A stretch of DNA of 64,000 bases. It comes from Mycolicibacterium sp. CBMA 234 (GTDB taxonomy: Bacteria > Actinomycetota > Actinomycetes > Mycobacteriales > Mycobacteriaceae). The position numbers and the translations under genes were made by a program. Below the pieces are notes generated by a model. It saw only the letters and a program-made list of their open reading frames with translations. It was not told where the DNA came from and did no database searches. The stretch covers positions 434,001-498,000 of the forward strand of contig NZ_MPKW01000001.1 in assembly GCF_009729415.1 (NCBI RefSeq), in the 5' to 3' direction. Shown in pieces: positions 1 to 9,867 of this stretch. Position 1 is the stretch's first letter. Each line of letters starts with the position of its first letter.

Positions 1-1
1 G

Positions 2-1309
2 TTCGCGGTGGGTTCGATCGTCACTGCGATGGCCGGCATGTTCGCCCCGGCGAACGAGCTGATCGAGCCGCTGATCCAGCTGATCGTCGGCCGGACCATT
101 CAGGGCGTCGCCAGTGGCGCGCTCCTACCGGTGACGCTGGCGCTGGCCGCCGACCTGTGGGCCGCGCGCAACCGCGCCGGCGTGCTCGGCGGTATCGGTG
201 CCGCGCAGGAGCTGGGCAGCGTGCTCGGCCCGCTGTACGGCGTCGGTGTGGTGTGGCTGCTGCACGACTGGCGGGACGTCTTCTGGATCAACGTGCCGCT
301 GACCATCGCGGCCATCGTGATGATCCACTTCAGCCTGCCGTCGCGCATCGAGACGGAGAAGCCGGAGAAGATCGACGTGCTCGGCGGCGTGCTGCTGGCC
401 GTCGCACTCGGGTTGGCGACCTGGGGTCTGTACAACCCCAACCCGGACGGCAAGGAGGTGCTTCCGGAAAACGGTCCGCCGTTGCTGATCGCCGCCGCCG
501 TCGTCGCTGTCGCGTTCTTCGTCTGGGAGAAAATCTCCCGCACCAAGCTGATCGACCCGGTGGGTGTGCACTTCCGGCCGTTCCTGGCAGGCCTGGCGTC
601 GTCGTTGTGCGCCGGTGCGGCGCTGATGGTGACGCTGGTGAACGTCGAGCTGTTCAGCCGCGGCGTCCTCGGTATCGATCAGGCCCACGCCATCTTCAAG
701 CTGGCGTGGTTCCTGGGCGCGCTGCCGGTCGGTGCGCTGGTCGGCGGGTGGATCGCCACCCGGATCGGCGACCGGATCGTCGCGTTCGCCGGTCTGCTCA
801 TCGCCGCGGGTGCGTACCTGCTGGTGTCGCACTGGGACATGAACGTGCTGGAGGCCACGCATGACCTTGCGATCGTCACGCTGCCGACGCTGCCGACCGA
901 CCTGATCATCGCCGGCCTGGGACTGGGCCTGGTCATCGGGCCGCTGACCTCGGCGACGCTACGGGTGGTGCCCACGGCGCAGCACGGCATCGCCTCGGCT
1001 GCGGTCGTGGTGTCCCGCATGATCGGCATGCTGATCGGCATGGCGGCGCTGTCCGCGTGGGGCCTGTACAAGTTCAACCAGAACTTGGCTTCCCTGCCGC
1101 GTCACAAGGCGAGCAACGCGCTGGAGGCGCAGACGCAATACGCGGACCTCGTCAAGACCGCCTACACCATGCAGTACGGCTCGATCTTCTTCATCACGGC
1201 CGTCGTCTGTGTGGTGGGTGCGGTGGCCGGACTGCTGATCGCCGGTCGCCACGAACAGGCCGACGAACCAGAGACGGCCCCTGAGGCTGATCCCGCCCCG
1301 GTCGGGTAG
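2..1309 (+). CDS. P55-type major facilitator efflux pump, 3' part
   Basis: The reading frame is open from the first bases of the window, so the true start lies upstream and only about 435 C-terminal residues are present (M. tuberculosis P55, Rv1410c, is a little over 500). The protein is a chain of hydrophobic segments with the MFS-like stretch [20 protein letters not shown] near its visible start and a short acidic, proline-rich C-terminal tail. P55 exports drugs and, with the lipoprotein LprG, triacylglycerides across the inner membrane. Assignment to P55 rather than a generic DHA2 pump rests on position: it converges on the ribD gene exactly as Rv1410c does. The lprG partner should lie just upstream, outside the window. 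The gene ends 10 bases before a strong palindromic terminator. Confidence 0.85.
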   Translation, partial: FAVGSIVTAMAGMFAPANELIEPLIQLIVGRTIQGVASGALLPVTLALAADLWAARNRAGVLGGIGAAQELGSVLGPLYGVGVVWLLHDWRDVFWINVPLTIAAIVMIHFSLPSRIETEKPEKIDVLGGVLLAVALGLATWGLYNPNPDGKEVLPENGPPLLIAAAVVAVAFFVWEKISRTKLIDPVGVHFRPFLAGLASSLCAGAALMVTLVNVELFSRGVLGIDQAHAIFKLAWFLGALPVGALVGGWIATRIGDRIVAFAGLLIAAGAYLLVSHWDMNVLEATHDLAIVTLPTLPTDLIIAGLGLGLVIGPLTSATLRVVPTAQHGIASAAVVVSRMIGMLIGMAALSAWGLYKFNQNLASLPRHKASNALEAQTQYADLVKTAYTMQYGSIFFITAVVCVVGAVAGLLIAGRHEQADEPETAPEADPAPVG

Positions 1310-1318
1310 TACGTGAAC

Positions 1319-1362
1319 AACAAGGGAGCCGCAGAGTCAGCTGACTCTGCGGCTCCCTTGTT
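1319..1362. terminator. Perfect 44-nt palindrome, bidirectional terminator
   Basis: Both 22-nt halves pair without a mismatch around the axis between 1340 and 1341. The outer ends are AACAAGGGAGCC and its complement, so an A-run precedes and a T-run (TTGTTT) follows. It sits between the plus-strand efflux gene and the converging minus-strand small gene, the expected place for a two-way intrinsic terminator. A hairpin would need to leave about four central bases unpaired. Confidence 0.85.
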
Positions 1363-1399
1363 TACGCTTGTGTACGTCTGGCGCTAGTTCAGCACCGTC

Positions 1400-1645
1400 C
1401 TAGCAGCGCTCCAGGCCCGGGCGCATGAGCACCACGTTGTCCGGGATGTAGGCCGGAGTAGGCGCCGACGCCGGGTACAGGTGATGCCCGTTCGCGTGTG
1501 CCGCGAGGCGTTCCAGTGCCACGTCCACTGCATCGTCAAAGTCCTCGACGACGCTCAGGACCGCCCGTAGCGGCCGGAACATCATGTCCTTGATGCTGCC
1601 GTCTTCGACCGGACGGAAGCTGAGCCAGTCCTGCAATGCAGTCAT
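1400..1645 (-). CDS. Small protein of unknown function (81 aa)
   Basis: An ATG start is preceded by AAAGGA about 9 bases upstream, a plausible ribosome site, and the frame stays open for 81 codons in the gap between the efflux pump and ribD. The product is soluble, with an acidic helix-like middle (VVEDFDDAVDVALERLAAH) and a tail ending in Cys. No known domain is recognisable. It has its own upstream region of about 340 bases and reads towards the palindromic terminator, so it is probably a separate transcription unit. A non-coding origin of the frame cannot be excluded. Confidence 0.6.
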   Translation of the reverse strand: MTALQDWLSFRPVEDGSIKDMMFRPLRAVLSVVEDFDDAVDVALERLAAHANGHHLYPASAPTPAYIPDNVVLMRPGLERC

Positions 1646-1986
1646 GGTCGTAATCCTTTGCTCGTGAACACCTTCGCTCTAACGACGTCGGCGAGCGCGA
1701 TATTTCGGCCGGATCCAGGCGACCCGGTCATTGCACTCAATTTTACGGATGCGCAATTCGGGTCTCCTGCACGAACTCGGGGCCGTTGATCTCAAACCGA
1801 TAACGATTAGCGAAACTAAGGACAGGGAGCGGTGAGCCCAATCACAACGCGCGCAGCGATGAATCGCACGTCTCAGCGCTTTGCGGGAATCAACTCGACC
1901 GGTTCAGACCCGGTAGCTCTCGGCGCTTGCCGGCCCAGCCGGGCAGGCAGGCAACCGGAAAAGTTCGCTGGGAAGTGCCCGAGCAA
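1646..1986. other. Intergenic region, 341 bases
   Basis: This holds the 5' region of the 81-residue gene and the 3' flank of ribD, both on the minus strand. Around 1784-1822 the sequence is locally AT-rich (minus strand reads TTCGCTAATCGTTATCGG) and could carry a promoter for the small gene, but no clear -35/-10 pair is seen. A weak imperfect stem around 1925-1950 is the only candidate terminator for the ribD operon. Open frames here have no protein-like character. Confidence 0.5.
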
Positions 1987-3009
1987 TCAGTTCGGGACCA
2001 GGCTCAGCCGCACATCGTCCCCGACGGGCTGGATGCCGTCGAACCGCCAGCGCCGGGCCTGCGAAATGGTCGGCACCCCGACGTCATCGATGGCCGTGAT
2101 CGGTCCGCCCAGCAGCGTCGGCGCCAGATAGGCCAGAATCCGGTCCACCAATCCGGCCCGGACGAACGCTCCGGCCAGCGTCGGACCGCCTTCGAGAATC
2201 ACGTCAGTCCGGTCCGACAGCGCCCGCAGCACCTCGTGCGGATCGTGGGTGCGGATCACCATGGTCCGGGACTCGTCGTTCAAGATGTTCGACTCGGGCG
2301 AGATATCGCGCTCGCCGACCACCACCCGCAGCGGCTGCCGGGCGGCCAGGGTGCCGTCCGCGAGCCGGGCCGTGAGCGTCGGATCGTCTAACAGCACGGT
2401 GCCGGTCCCGACCACGATGGCATCGGCCACGCTGCGATGTCGGTGCACGTCAGCGCGGGCGGCGGCGCCGGTGATCCACTGACTGGTGCCGTCGGCAGCG
2501 GCGCTACGTCCGTCGACGCTGGCCCCGAACTTCCACGTCACGTGGGGCCGGCCGGTGCGCTGGCGGTACAGCCATTCCCGCAACGGCCCGCCGGACACCT
2601 CGTCGGCGAGCAGGCCCGACGACACCGTGACCCCGGCATCGGTCAGCCGCTGTGCGCCGCCGGCAGCCACCGGATTGGGATCGGACACCGCGAACACGAC
2701 CGCAGCCACCCCGGCGTCCAGCAGCGCGTCGACGCATGGACCGGTACGGCCCTGATGGTTGCACGGCTCCAGCGTCACCACCGCGGTGCCGCCGGCTGCG
2801 CGCAACCCGGCCCGCCGCAGCGCCACCACTTCGGCGTGCGCCTCCCCGGCCGGCTGGGTCCCGCCAACACCGGCCACTTCGCCGTCACGGTCCAGGATCA
2901 CCGCGCCGACCGGTGGGTTCGGGTAGGTGGTGCCCTTGACCGCGTCGGCCTGGGCGATGGCTCGCCGCATACCTTCCAGGACCGGGGCGTCGGCGAGTTC
3001 TCGCGTCAC
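1987..3009 (-). CDS. ribD: Bifunctional riboflavin deaminase/reductase RibD
   Basis: The enzyme deaminates and then reduces the pyrimidine intermediate of riboflavin synthesis. The N-terminal half (about 1-150) is a cytidine-deaminase-like zinc domain, with HAE at 58-60 and the cysteine pair C83 and C92 in [12 protein letters not shown], the normal zinc ligands. The C-terminal half (about 155-340) is the NADPH-dependent reductase, with [18 protein letters not shown] early in it. The GTG start overlaps the rpe stop as GTGA, implying translational coupling. It is the last gene of the minus-strand run from the YhhN gene. The length of 340 residues is normal for the family (M. tuberculosis RibG, Rv1409). 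Confidence 0.95.
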   Translation of the reverse strand: MTRELADAPVLEGMRRAIAQADAVKGTTYPNPPVGAVILDRDGEVAGVGGTQPAGEAHAEVVALRRAGLRAAGGTAVVTLEPCNHQGRTGPCVDALLDAGVAAVVFAVSDPNPVAAGGAQRLTDAGVTVSSGLLADEVSGGPLREWLYRQRTGRPHVTWKFGASVDGRSAAADGTSQWITGAAARADVHRHRSVADAIVVGTGTVLLDDPTLTARLADGTLAARQPLRVVVGERDISPESNILNDESRTMVIRTHDPHEVLRALSDRTDVILEGGPTLAGAFVRAGLVDRILAYLAPTLLGGPITAIDDVGVPTISQARRWRFDGIQPVGDDVRLSLVPN

Positions 3010-3683
3010 AGCACCAAGTGCGGAGATGCGGCCGCAGCCTGACGCCGCAGGGCTTCCACCGCGGCACCCGGATCGGCGGCGTTGTACACCGCGGAACCCG
3101 CGACGAAGCAGTCCACGCCGGCAGCGGCGGCCGCCTCGATGGTGTCGTCGTTGATACCGCCGTCGATCTCGACGACGAGGGTCAGCTCACCGGCGTCGAC
3201 CAGGCGGCGCACCGCGGTCACCTTCGGCAGCACCTCGGCGATGAATTTCTGGCCGCCGAAGCCCGGCTCGACGGACATCACCAGCAGGGTGTCGAAGTCG
3301 CGCAGGATTTCCAGGTACGGCTCGATCGGGGTGCCGGGCTTGACGCTCAGGCCGGCCTTGGCACCGGCGGCACGGATGTCGCGCGCGACGGAGATCGGGT
3401 CGTCGGTGGCCTCGGCGTGGAACGTCACGTTGTAGGCACCGGCTTCGGCGTAGGCAGGGGCCCAGCGCTTGGGGTCCTCGATCATCAGGTGGCAGTCCAT
3501 CGGGATGTCGGTCACCCTCAGCAGGCTCTCGACCACCGGCAGACCCAGCGTCAGGTTGGGCACGAAATGGTTGTCCATGACGTCGACGTGCAGCCAGTCG
3601 GCACCGTGCACCGCCGCAGTTTCTTCTGCGAGCCGGGCGAAGTCGGCGGAAAGGATGGACGGGGCGATCAGTGGTCCTGCCAT
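3006..3683 (-). CDS. rpe: Ribulose-phosphate 3-epimerase
   Basis: This TIM-barrel enzyme interconverts ribulose 5-phosphate and xylulose 5-phosphate. From the chosen ATG it has 225 residues, the family norm, and opens with [18 protein letters not shown]. The metal and catalytic motifs are [12 protein letters not shown] (about 32-43), the MDCHLMI strand, [10 protein letters not shown], and EIDGGIN followed by VAGSAVY, which hold the active-site Asp and phosphate-binding loops. A longer frame extends about 65 residues upstream but would run into rsmB and has no Rpe homology. The start lies 5 bases after the rsmB stop, and the stop overlaps the ribD GTG. Confidence 0.95.
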   Translation of the reverse strand: MAGPLIAPSILSADFARLAEETAAVHGADWLHVDVMDNHFVPNLTLGLPVVESLLRVTDIPMDCHLMIEDPKRWAPAYAEAGAYNVTFHAEATDDPISVARDIRAAGAKAGLSVKPGTPIEPYLEILRDFDTLLVMSVEPGFGGQKFIAEVLPKVTAVRRLVDAGELTLVVEIDGGINDDTIEAAAAAGVDCFVAGSAVYNAADPGAAVEALRRQAAAASPHLVL

Positions 3684-3688
3684 GGCGG

Positions 3689-5254
3689 TCAGACTACTTT
3701 GAGCGCGGCCGCAAACATCGCATCGGTGCCATGGCGATGCGGCCACAACTGCACATGCGGTCCGGGCCCGAGGCGGTCCGCCGGAGCGAACAACGGCCTG
3801 GCGTCGATGGCCTCGACCGGTTGGCGGCGCAGGGCGTCGGCGATGACGCCTACCGTCTCGGCCAGGTGCGGTGAGCACGTCGCATACAGCACCACGCCGC
3901 CAGGGCGGGTGAGTTTGATTGCGGCAGCGAGCAATTCACGTTGCAGCCGGGCCAGGCCGGGCACGTCGGCGGGCTGGCGGCGCCAGCGCGCTTCAGGCCG
4001 ACGACGCAGTGCGCCCAGGCCGGTGCAGGGGGCGTCGACCAGAACGCGGTCGAACGATCCCGGCTGCAGACCCGACTCGCGACCGTCGACCCGCAGTACC
4101 TCGACGCCCATGCCGGAGGTGTTGCGTTCAACGAGGTGCGCCCGGTGCTCCGTGGGTTCGATCGCGGTGACTTCGGCGCCGCACTGCGCGGCGATGGCGG
4201 CCAGCATCGCGGTCTTGCCGCCCGGACCCGCGCACAGGTCCAGCCACCGGGTGTCACTGCCTTCCAGCGGCACCTCGGTCAGCGCCCGTGCCACCAGCTG
4301 ACTGCCCTCGTCCTGCACCTGAGCCAAACCGTCCCGGATCGGGTCCAGCTGACCGGGATCCCCGCCGGGCAGATACACCGCGTACGGCGAGAACCGGCCG
4401 ACGTCGCCGCCGACCGCAGCCGCCAGCTCGTCGGCGCTGATCTCCCCGGGCCGGGCCGCCAAGTGCACGACCGGACGTTCGTCGTCGCTGGTGAGCATCG
4501 CGTCCAGCTCCCCCGCGTCGGCGCCCAGAGCGTCAGCGAAAGACTGGGCCACCCACCGTGGATGAGCGTGGGTGAATGCGGTGTGGCCGATGGGGTCGGC
4601 CGCGGCCGACGGCGCGAGCTCGACCACCCAGGCGGCTTCGTCCTTGCCCGCGATGGTGCGCAGCACACCGTTGACGAAACCCGCACGCACCGAATCGAAT
4701 TCGATGCCGGCCTGCTCCACCGTGGTGTCCACGGCGGCGTGCGCGTCGACCCGGGTGCGCAGCAACTGATAGGCGCCGAGGCGCAGCAGATCCAGCAACA
4801 CGGGATCGATGCGATCGGTGGGCCGCCCAGCGGCACTCTCGATCACCGCATCGAGCAGCCCGACGCAGCGGCAGGTGCCGTAGGTCAGCTCGGTGGCGAA
4901 CGCCGCGTCACGGCCGGTGATCTCGCGGTCACGCAGGATCGCGGGCAGCGCGAGGTTGGCGTATGCGTCCCGCTCGGAGACTGAGCGCAGCACATCGAAC
5001 GCGGCCTGGCGGGCCGGGTCGAGCGGCTTGCGGCGCGGGCCGCGGGGGGCGCGGCGTTCGGCGTCGGCCGGCCGCGACTGCGACCGGCCCGACTGCCGGT
5101 CCTGGCGGTCGGGGCGGCCCTGGCGATCCCGGCCGCCCGAGCGTCCTTGGCCAGTCGGACGACCCTGACGTCCCCGGTCACCGCCGTTGCCGCTGTTGCT
5201 CCCCCGGTCCCGTCCGCCGCGTCCTTCGCGTCCAGCGTTGCTCCGTTCGGTCAC
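3689..5254 (-). CDS. rsmB: 16S rRNA m5C967 methyltransferase RsmB (Fmu/Sun)
   Basis: This SAM-dependent cytosine-5 methyltransferase acts on 16S rRNA. Residues 1 to about 75 are a low-complexity tail rich in Arg, Gly, Asp and Gln. Conserved sequence starts around [15 protein letters not shown] with a NusB-like RNA-binding domain to about 215. The catalytic domain carries the SAM motif [13 protein letters not shown] (near 338), the cysteine motif [13 protein letters not shown] (near 408) and [10 protein letters not shown] (near 458), so both family cysteines are present. The GTG start overlaps the fmt stop as GTGA. M. tuberculosis Fmu (Rv1407) is roughly 60 residues shorter, so the tail is the main difference. 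Confidence 0.94.
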   Translation of the reverse strand: MTERSNAGREGRGGRDRGSNSGNGGDRGRQGRPTGQGRSGGRDRQGRPDRQDRQSGRSQSRPADAERRAPRGPRRKPLDPARQAAFDVLRSVSERDAYANLALPAILRDREITGRDAAFATELTYGTCRCVGLLDAVIESAAGRPTDRIDPVLLDLLRLGAYQLLRTRVDAHAAVDTTVEQAGIEFDSVRAGFVNGVLRTIAGKDEAAWVVELAPSAAADPIGHTAFTHAHPRWVAQSFADALGADAGELDAMLTSDDERPVVHLAARPGEISADELAAAVGGDVGRFSPYAVYLPGGDPGQLDPIRDGLAQVQDEGSQLVARALTEVPLEGSDTRWLDLCAGPGGKTAMLAAIAAQCGAEVTAIEPTEHRAHLVERNTSGMGVEVLRVDGRESGLQPGSFDRVLVDAPCTGLGALRRRPEARWRRQPADVPGLARLQRELLAAAIKLTRPGGVVLYATCSPHLAETVGVIADALRRQPVEAIDARPLFAPADRLGPGPHVQLWPHRHGTDAMFAAALKVV

Positions 5255-6177
5255 CGGGCCACCACACTTTCATCCAGCCGGGCGCCGCGCGCCCAGTCCG
5301 CTGCCTTCATCGATTTCTTCCCCGGCGGTTGGACCGTGCCGAGGCGCACCGGAGTGCTCCCGGTGCCAACCAGCACGCCCGCCTTCTGTACGCGAATTCC
5401 GCCGGGCGCCAACGGTTCTGCGTCCACCGGGACCACCGGGCCGAGTTTCACGCGCAGGTCGCCGATCTCGGTCCAGGCACCCGGGTTGGGCGTGACCGCC
5501 CGGATCCTGCGGTCGACGACGTGTGCCGGCAGGTCCCAGCGCACCCGGGCGTCCTCCACGGTGACCTTAGGGGCGACCGTGACGCCGTCGGTGCTCTGCG
5601 GCACCGCGGTCAGCGCACCGTCCTCGACGCCGTCGAGCGTCGTCTCCAAAAGACCGGCCCCGGCATCGGCCAGCCGGGCCAGCAGGTCGCCGGCGGTGTC
5701 GATGGTCCGCACCGCCTCAGTCAGCACGCCGTACACCGGACCGGAGTCCAGTGCGCGTTCGATCTGGAACGTGGTGGCGCCGGTCACCTCATCGCCCGCG
5801 GCGATTGCGGCCTGCACCGGCGCGGCGCCACGCCAGGCCGGCAGCACCGAGAAGTGCAGGTTGATCCAGCCGAGCCGGGGCACCGCCAGCAGCTCGTCGC
5901 GCAGCAGCGCGCCGTATGCGACGACGGCGCAGCAGTCCGGTGCCAGCTCGGCGAGTTCGGCGACGAACTCGGGCTCATTGGGCTTGGTCGGGCGCAGCAC
6001 CGGAATGCCTTCTGCCAGAGCAAGTTCCGCGACTGGGGACGGCGACGGCTTACCGCGCCGGCCGGACGCGGCGTCGGGACGGGTCAGCACCGCGACCACC
6101 TCGTGGCGGGGCGAGGCGATGAGCCGGCGCAACGAAGGCAGCGCGGGTTCCGGTGTTCCGGCGAAGACAATACGCAC
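5251..6177 (-). CDS. fmt: Methionyl-tRNA formyltransferase
   Basis: The enzyme formylates initiator Met-tRNA using 10-formyltetrahydrofolate. I start at the GTG giving (V)[15 protein letters not shown], the conserved N-terminus, with GGTGG just upstream. The longer frame adds ten residues with no homology. The catalytic region is [18 protein letters not shown], holding the family Asn and His, followed by LDSGPVYG with the Asp. The C-terminal part is the tRNA-binding OB-like domain, with [19 protein letters not shown] near its end. The product has 308 residues, as expected. It lies 48 bases after priA and its stop overlaps the rsmB GTG. Confidence 0.95.
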   Translation of the reverse strand: MRIVFAGTPEPALPSLRRLIASPRHEVVAVLTRPDAASGRRGKPSPSPVAELALAEGIPVLRPTKPNEPEFVAELAELAPDCCAVVAYGALLRDELLAVPRLGWINLHFSVLPAWRGAAPVQAAIAAGDEVTGATTFQIERALDSGPVYGVLTEAVRTIDTAGDLLARLADAGAGLLETTLDGVEDGALTAVPQSTDGVTVAPKVTVEDARVRWDLPAHVVDRRIRAVTPNPGAWTEIGDLRVKLGPVVPVDAEPLAPGGIRVQKAGVLVGTGSTPVRLGTVQPPGKKSMKAADWARGARLDESVVAR

Positions 6178-6225
6178 GATCCACCAGGCTACTTGTGCAG
6201 CGGCCAAACCCAGGAATTCTCGGCC

Positions 6226-8226
6226 TCACCCGATATGCAGCGGGTCGATCTGCACCCGCACGGGCTCTTGATCGTGCCGCGCGCTGAGCACACCGGTGGC
6301 CCGGCGCAGCGCCGCCGCCACCGCCAACCCGCGGTCGCGCGGCACCCGCACCAGCATCCGGTGCACCTGCGCCCCGGGATCGAGACCGGGTGGCCGGCGC
6401 GCGCCGAATGGCAAGTCGACCGGGCCGAGCACTTCGGCGTCAGGCGGCAGTTCGGCGGCGTGCAACAGCGCGTCGGCGGCCTGCGGGATGCCGTCGACCG
6501 CCGCGAGGTGCACCGCGGGCGGCAGTCCGACCTCGGCCCGGTCGTCGAACTGGAACTCGGCGTGCCCGACCGGGTCCCAGCGCACCAGCGCCTGCACCGT
6601 CGGGATCGACGATTCGGCCACCACCGCGACGGTGCCGCCGGCAGCGCGATCGACCACCATGGCCGACGCCGACATCCACCGGCGCAGCGTGTCCTCGGCG
6701 GCCCGCAGGTCCTGACGGCCCAGCAGCGCCCAGCCGTCCAGCAGCAGCGCTGCGCCGTAGCCGCCGTTGGCGCGGGGCTCGGCGCCCGGGGTGGCCACCA
6801 CCACGGCGGGGCTGCCGGGCACCTCAGTCACCACGGCGTCACCGCCGGAGGTGACGACCGGGACTCCCGGAAAGGTGCGGCCCAGTTCTTCTGCGGTGCG
6901 CCGGGCCCCGACCACCACCGCGCGCACGGCGTCCGAACCGCACCGGCCGCAGCGCAGCGCACTGTCCTGCCGGCCGCACCAGCGGCACACCGCGCCGATG
7001 GTGTCTCGGTCCGGCAGCGATAGCGGCCCGGTGCAGTGCCGACACCGGGCGATGGTGCGGCACTTGCCGCAGGCCAGCGCCGGGACGTAACCGCGGCGCG
7101 GGACCTGCACCAGAACCGGCCGTCCCGCACTCAACGCAGCGCGGGCCGCACCGAGCGCCATCGACGGCAGCCGCGCGGTGCGGGCGGCGGCGTCGCGTTC
7201 GTGGGTGTGCGCGTCATCGTCGAGGGCGACGACGCGCGGCGCCCGCGAACGCAGCACCGAGCGGCTGGCCACCAGGTCATGCGCCCAGCGGCTACGCACC
7301 AGCGCGTGCGCCTCGGCGGTACGAGAAAAGCCGCCGATGACTGCGCCACAACGTAATTGGTGCGCCCGTAGCATCGCGACCTCCCGCGCGTGCGGATACG
7401 GCGCGCGAGGTTCGGACAGGGAGTCGTCGCCGTCGTCCCACACGGCGACCAGCCCGAGGTCGGCGACCGGCGCGAACACCGCGCTGCGGGTGCCGATCAC
7501 CAGCCGGGCCGCCCCGCGCAGCACCGACAGCCACCGCCGGTAGCGCTGGGACGGGCCGAGGCCGGCCGAGAGGGCGACGACGCGGGCCTCCTCGACGAGG
7601 GTGACGGCGGCGGCGTGGACGGCGTCGACGTCGCGTTGGTCCGGCACGATCAGCAGGGCTGAGCGCCCGCTGTTGACGACGACGGCGGCCGCCTCGCATA
7701 GTCGCCTGGCCCAGTCCTCCCCCGGCAATGCCTGCCACACCGCGCGAGCGGCCCGGCCCTGGGCCAGCGCATCGAGGAACTGGTCGCCGCGTCCGTAGTG
7801 GTGCCAGGCACTGGGGTCGACGTCGCGCGGGGTGAGTGGGGGCAGCTCCGGCGGCGGCTGCTTCTCCACGGTGGCGTGCCGCGGCGGAATGGCCAGCCGC
7901 AGCACGTCGGGCCGGCTGCCCGCATACCGAGCAGCCACCGCGTCTGCGAGCCGCAGCACGTCCGGGGTCAGCACCCGCTCCGCGGACACCACGCGATCCA
8001 GCCAACCCAGCTTGCCGGGATGATCGGTGTCCGAACGTCTTTCGAGAATGAAGGCGTCCACCAGGCGCCCGCTGAACCGGACTTTGGCCCGCACACCTGG
8101 TTGCGCGTCGTCGGACAGCTCGGCGGGCACCAGGTAGTCGAATTCGCGGTCCAGGTGCGGTACCGAGAGCATCGGCAGCACCCTGGCCACGGGCTCGTGT
8201 TCGGCCTGGGCCCTGGTGACGGTCAC
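6226..8226 (-). CDS. priA: PriA-like primosomal protein N', ATPase motifs lost
   Basis: Residues from VTVTRAQAEHEPVARVLPML onward match the actinobacterial PriA family (about 660 residues). The 3'-end-binding domain contains LDREFDYLVP and the long central region keeps the PriA layout. The zinc-binding block is present, with CGKC, CRHC, CRWC and CGRC spaced pairs around residues 390-430. However, where E. coli PriA has its Walker A glycine-lysine loop this protein reads LPGEDWARRL, and where it has DEEH this has WDDGDDSLSE, so helicase activity is unlikely. That loss is known for actinobacterial PriA. The GTG start overlaps the upstream stop as GTGA, which decides it over a longer frame. It probably acts as a structural replication-restart factor. 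Confidence 0.9.
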   Translation of the reverse strand: MTVTRAQAEHEPVARVLPMLSVPHLDREFDYLVPAELSDDAQPGVRAKVRFSGRLVDAFILERRSDTDHPGKLGWLDRVVSAERVLTPDVLRLADAVAARYAGSRPDVLRLAIPPRHATVEKQPPPELPPLTPRDVDPSAWHHYGRGDQFLDALAQGRAARAVWQALPGEDWARRLCEAAAVVVNSGRSALLIVPDQRDVDAVHAAAVTLVEEARVVALSAGLGPSQRYRRWLSVLRGAARLVIGTRSAVFAPVADLGLVAVWDDGDDSLSEPRAPYPHAREVAMLRAHQLRCGAVIGGFSRTAEAHALVRSRWAHDLVASRSVLRSRAPRVVALDDDAHTHERDAAARTARLPSMALGAARAALSAGRPVLVQVPRRGYVPALACGKCRTIARCRHCTGPLSLPDRDTIGAVCRWCGRQDSALRCGRCGSDAVRAVVVGARRTAEELGRTFPGVPVVTSGGDAVVTEVPGSPAVVVATPGAEPRANGGYGAALLLDGWALLGRQDLRAAEDTLRRWMSASAMVVDRAAGGTVAVVAESSIPTVQALVRWDPVGHAEFQFDDRAEVGLPPAVHLAAVDGIPQAADALLHAAELPPDAEVLGPVDLPFGARRPPGLDPGAQVHRMLVRVPRDRGLAVAAALRRATGVLSARHDQEPVRVQIDPLHIG

Positions 8227-8942
8227 GCAGCCGGTGTAGCAGACACGGCCGACACTGTCCGGCCCGCGAAGAACCCAGCGGTGATCAGCAGCAACGACGT
8301 GGCGTATGCCCACCAGATTGGCACCGCGAGCGTCTCGTTACCGAGGACGAACTTGCTGATGCCGATCATGCCGTCACTCACCGCGAAACACAGTGCACCG
8401 AGGGCGGTCCAGCGCGTCGGCAGGTCGGCGAACAGTGCCGTGCACACCATGGCCACCAGGACTGCCATATACACGGTGACGGGGATGGTCATCTTTTGTT
8501 CGACCAGACTGGGCCAGAACCAGGTGATCAGCCCGATGCAGACGACGACCAATGCCGCGGCCCCGGCGGTGGCTGCCGGGGTGCGCCGGGCCAGCGGCAG
8601 CAGCGCGGCCAGGAAACACAGATGCGCGATCAGGAACGAGCCGAGGCCGAAGACGAATCCCATCGGCCATCCCGGGACCGCGAGCAGGAAATCACCGCCC
8701 GCCGAGAACACCAACGCGGCGACCAGCCAGCGTCGTTCGCGGACGAACGGGTGCCCGGCGGCGGCCACCGCGAGCAGCAGCGCGGGTAGCGCCTTGACTT
8801 CAGGCTGCAGGGCGAACTGCCCGATCAAGTCCGCGCCCGACGGCAATCGCAGCGCCGTCGCAATCAGGAAGATGCCGTAGCCGGCAGCCACCACCGCGGC
8901 CGCCAGCCACAGCGGCCGGCGCAGTGCGTACGGTGAACTCAT
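8223..8942 (-). CDS. YhhN/TMEM86 family membrane protein (lysoplasmalogenase-like)
   Basis: From the ATG (MSSPYALRRPLWLAAAVV) the protein has 239 residues and about eight hydrophobic segments. The family's acidic positions are visible in FSAGGDFLLAVPG and CFAVSDGMIG. Family members hydrolyse the vinyl-ether bond of lysoplasmalogens in animals; the bacterial substrate is not established. The gene occupies the place of M. tuberculosis Rv1401, beside priA and divergent from the LipI/LipH pair. Its start codon shares the four bases CATG with the divergent esterase start, so no intergenic spacer exists. Its TGA overlaps the priA GTG. A start further downstream is possible, but the first membrane segment begins immediately. 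Confidence 0.8.
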   Translation of the reverse strand: MSSPYALRRPLWLAAAVVAAGYGIFLIATALRLPSGADLIGQFALQPEVKALPALLLAVAAAGHPFVRERRWLVAALVFSAGGDFLLAVPGWPMGFVFGLGSFLIAHLCFLAALLPLARRTPAATAGAAALVVVCIGLITWFWPSLVEQKMTIPVTVYMAVLVAMVCTALFADLPTRWTALGALCFAVSDGMIGISKFVLGNETLAVPIWWAYATSLLLITAGFFAGRTVSAVSATPAA

Positions 8943-9864
8943 GTCGGACAGTGCGCGTCCCCCACTCGATCCCATTCTGCAAAAGGTACTGGAAGCGGTT
9001 CCGTTCCAATTGACCATGGATGGCGGCATCGAAGCCGCGCGGGCCCGGTTCCGTGACCTGCCGCGCAAAGCGGTGTTCCCGGAGGTCCGCGCCGAGGATC
9101 GGGTGATCGAAGGAGTCCCGGTCCGGATCTATTGGCCGCCGGAGGCGCCGCCGCCTGCACCCGTGGTGCTGTTCTTCCATGGCGGCGGCTGGGTGGTCGG
9201 CGATCTGGATACCTACGACGGCACCGCCCGTGCGCACGCCGTCGGGACGGGTGCAGTGGTGGTGTCAGTGGACTACCGGCTGGCGCCTGAGCATCCGTAC
9301 CCCGCGGCGGTCGACGACGTCTGGGCCGTCACGCAGTGGGTGGCCGCTCATGCCGACGAGATCGGCGGCGATCCGAATCGTCTTGCCGTGGCTGGTGATT
9401 CGGCCGGCGGAAACCTCGCCGCCGTGGTGGCACAGCTGGCCCGCGACGCCGGCATCACGCTGCGCGCCCAGCTGCTGTGGTACCCGGCGACCACGTGGGA
9501 CACCTCGTTGCCGTCGTTCTCCGAGAATGCCGACGCCCCGGTCCTCGGCCGGGGCGCCGTCGGTGGCTTTTCGCTGCTCTACGCCGAGGGCGTCGACCTG
9601 CGGAACCCGCCGGCCGCGCTGGTTCCGGCCCGGGCCGAATCGCTGGCCGGACTCGCCCCGGCCTACATCGCCGTCGCCGGCTACGACCCGCTGCGCGACG
9701 ATGGCATCCGGTACGGCGAAATGCTCACTGCGGCAGGGGTTTCCGCCGAGGTACACAATGCCGAGACGCTGGTGCACGGTTACCTCGGCTATCACGGCGT
9801 AGTCCCGGCAACGACTGAGGCGACCGACCGGGGGCTGGCTGCGCTGCGTGCCGCGTTAGCCTGA
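8941..9864 (+). CDS. HSL-family carboxylesterase/lipase (LipI-like)
   Basis: This alpha/beta hydrolase of the hormone-sensitive-lipase family has 307 residues. The oxyanion motif HGGGW is at 80-84, the nucleophile Ser154 lies in GDSAGG, and the remaining triad members are probably Asp249 (GYDPLRDDG) and His279 (VHGYLG). It acts on short-chain acyl esters; physiological substrates are unknown. N-terminal alignment with the next gene (DPILQ/DPILK, AVPFQLT/AVPLEFT) supports the ATG chosen. It corresponds in position to Rv1400c and is 3 bases upstream of its paralogue, so the two form an operon from a tandem duplication. Confidence 0.88.
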   Translation: MSDSARPPLDPILQKVLEAVPFQLTMDGGIEAARARFRDLPRKAVFPEVRAEDRVIEGVPVRIYWPPEAPPPAPVVLFFHGGGWVVGDLDTYDGTARAHAVGTGAVVVSVDYRLAPEHPYPAAVDDVWAVTQWVAAHADEIGGDPNRLAVAGDSAGGNLAAVVAQLARDAGITLRAQLLWYPATTWDTSLPSFSENADAPVLGRGAVGGFSLLYAEGVDLRNPPAALVPARAESLAGLAPAYIAVAGYDPLRDDGIRYGEMLTAAGVSAEVHNAETLVHGYLGYHGVVPATTEATDRGLAALRAALA

Positions 9865-9867
9865 GAC

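Noticed and set aside
1925..1950. Terminator for the ribD operon
   Set aside because: The stem is imperfect and no T-run follows on the minus strand.
4963..7023. A 686-codon plus-strand open frame over rsmB, fmt and priA
   Set aside because: It spans parts of three real minus-strand genes and their junctions; sequence is Arg/Gln-rich and not protein-like.
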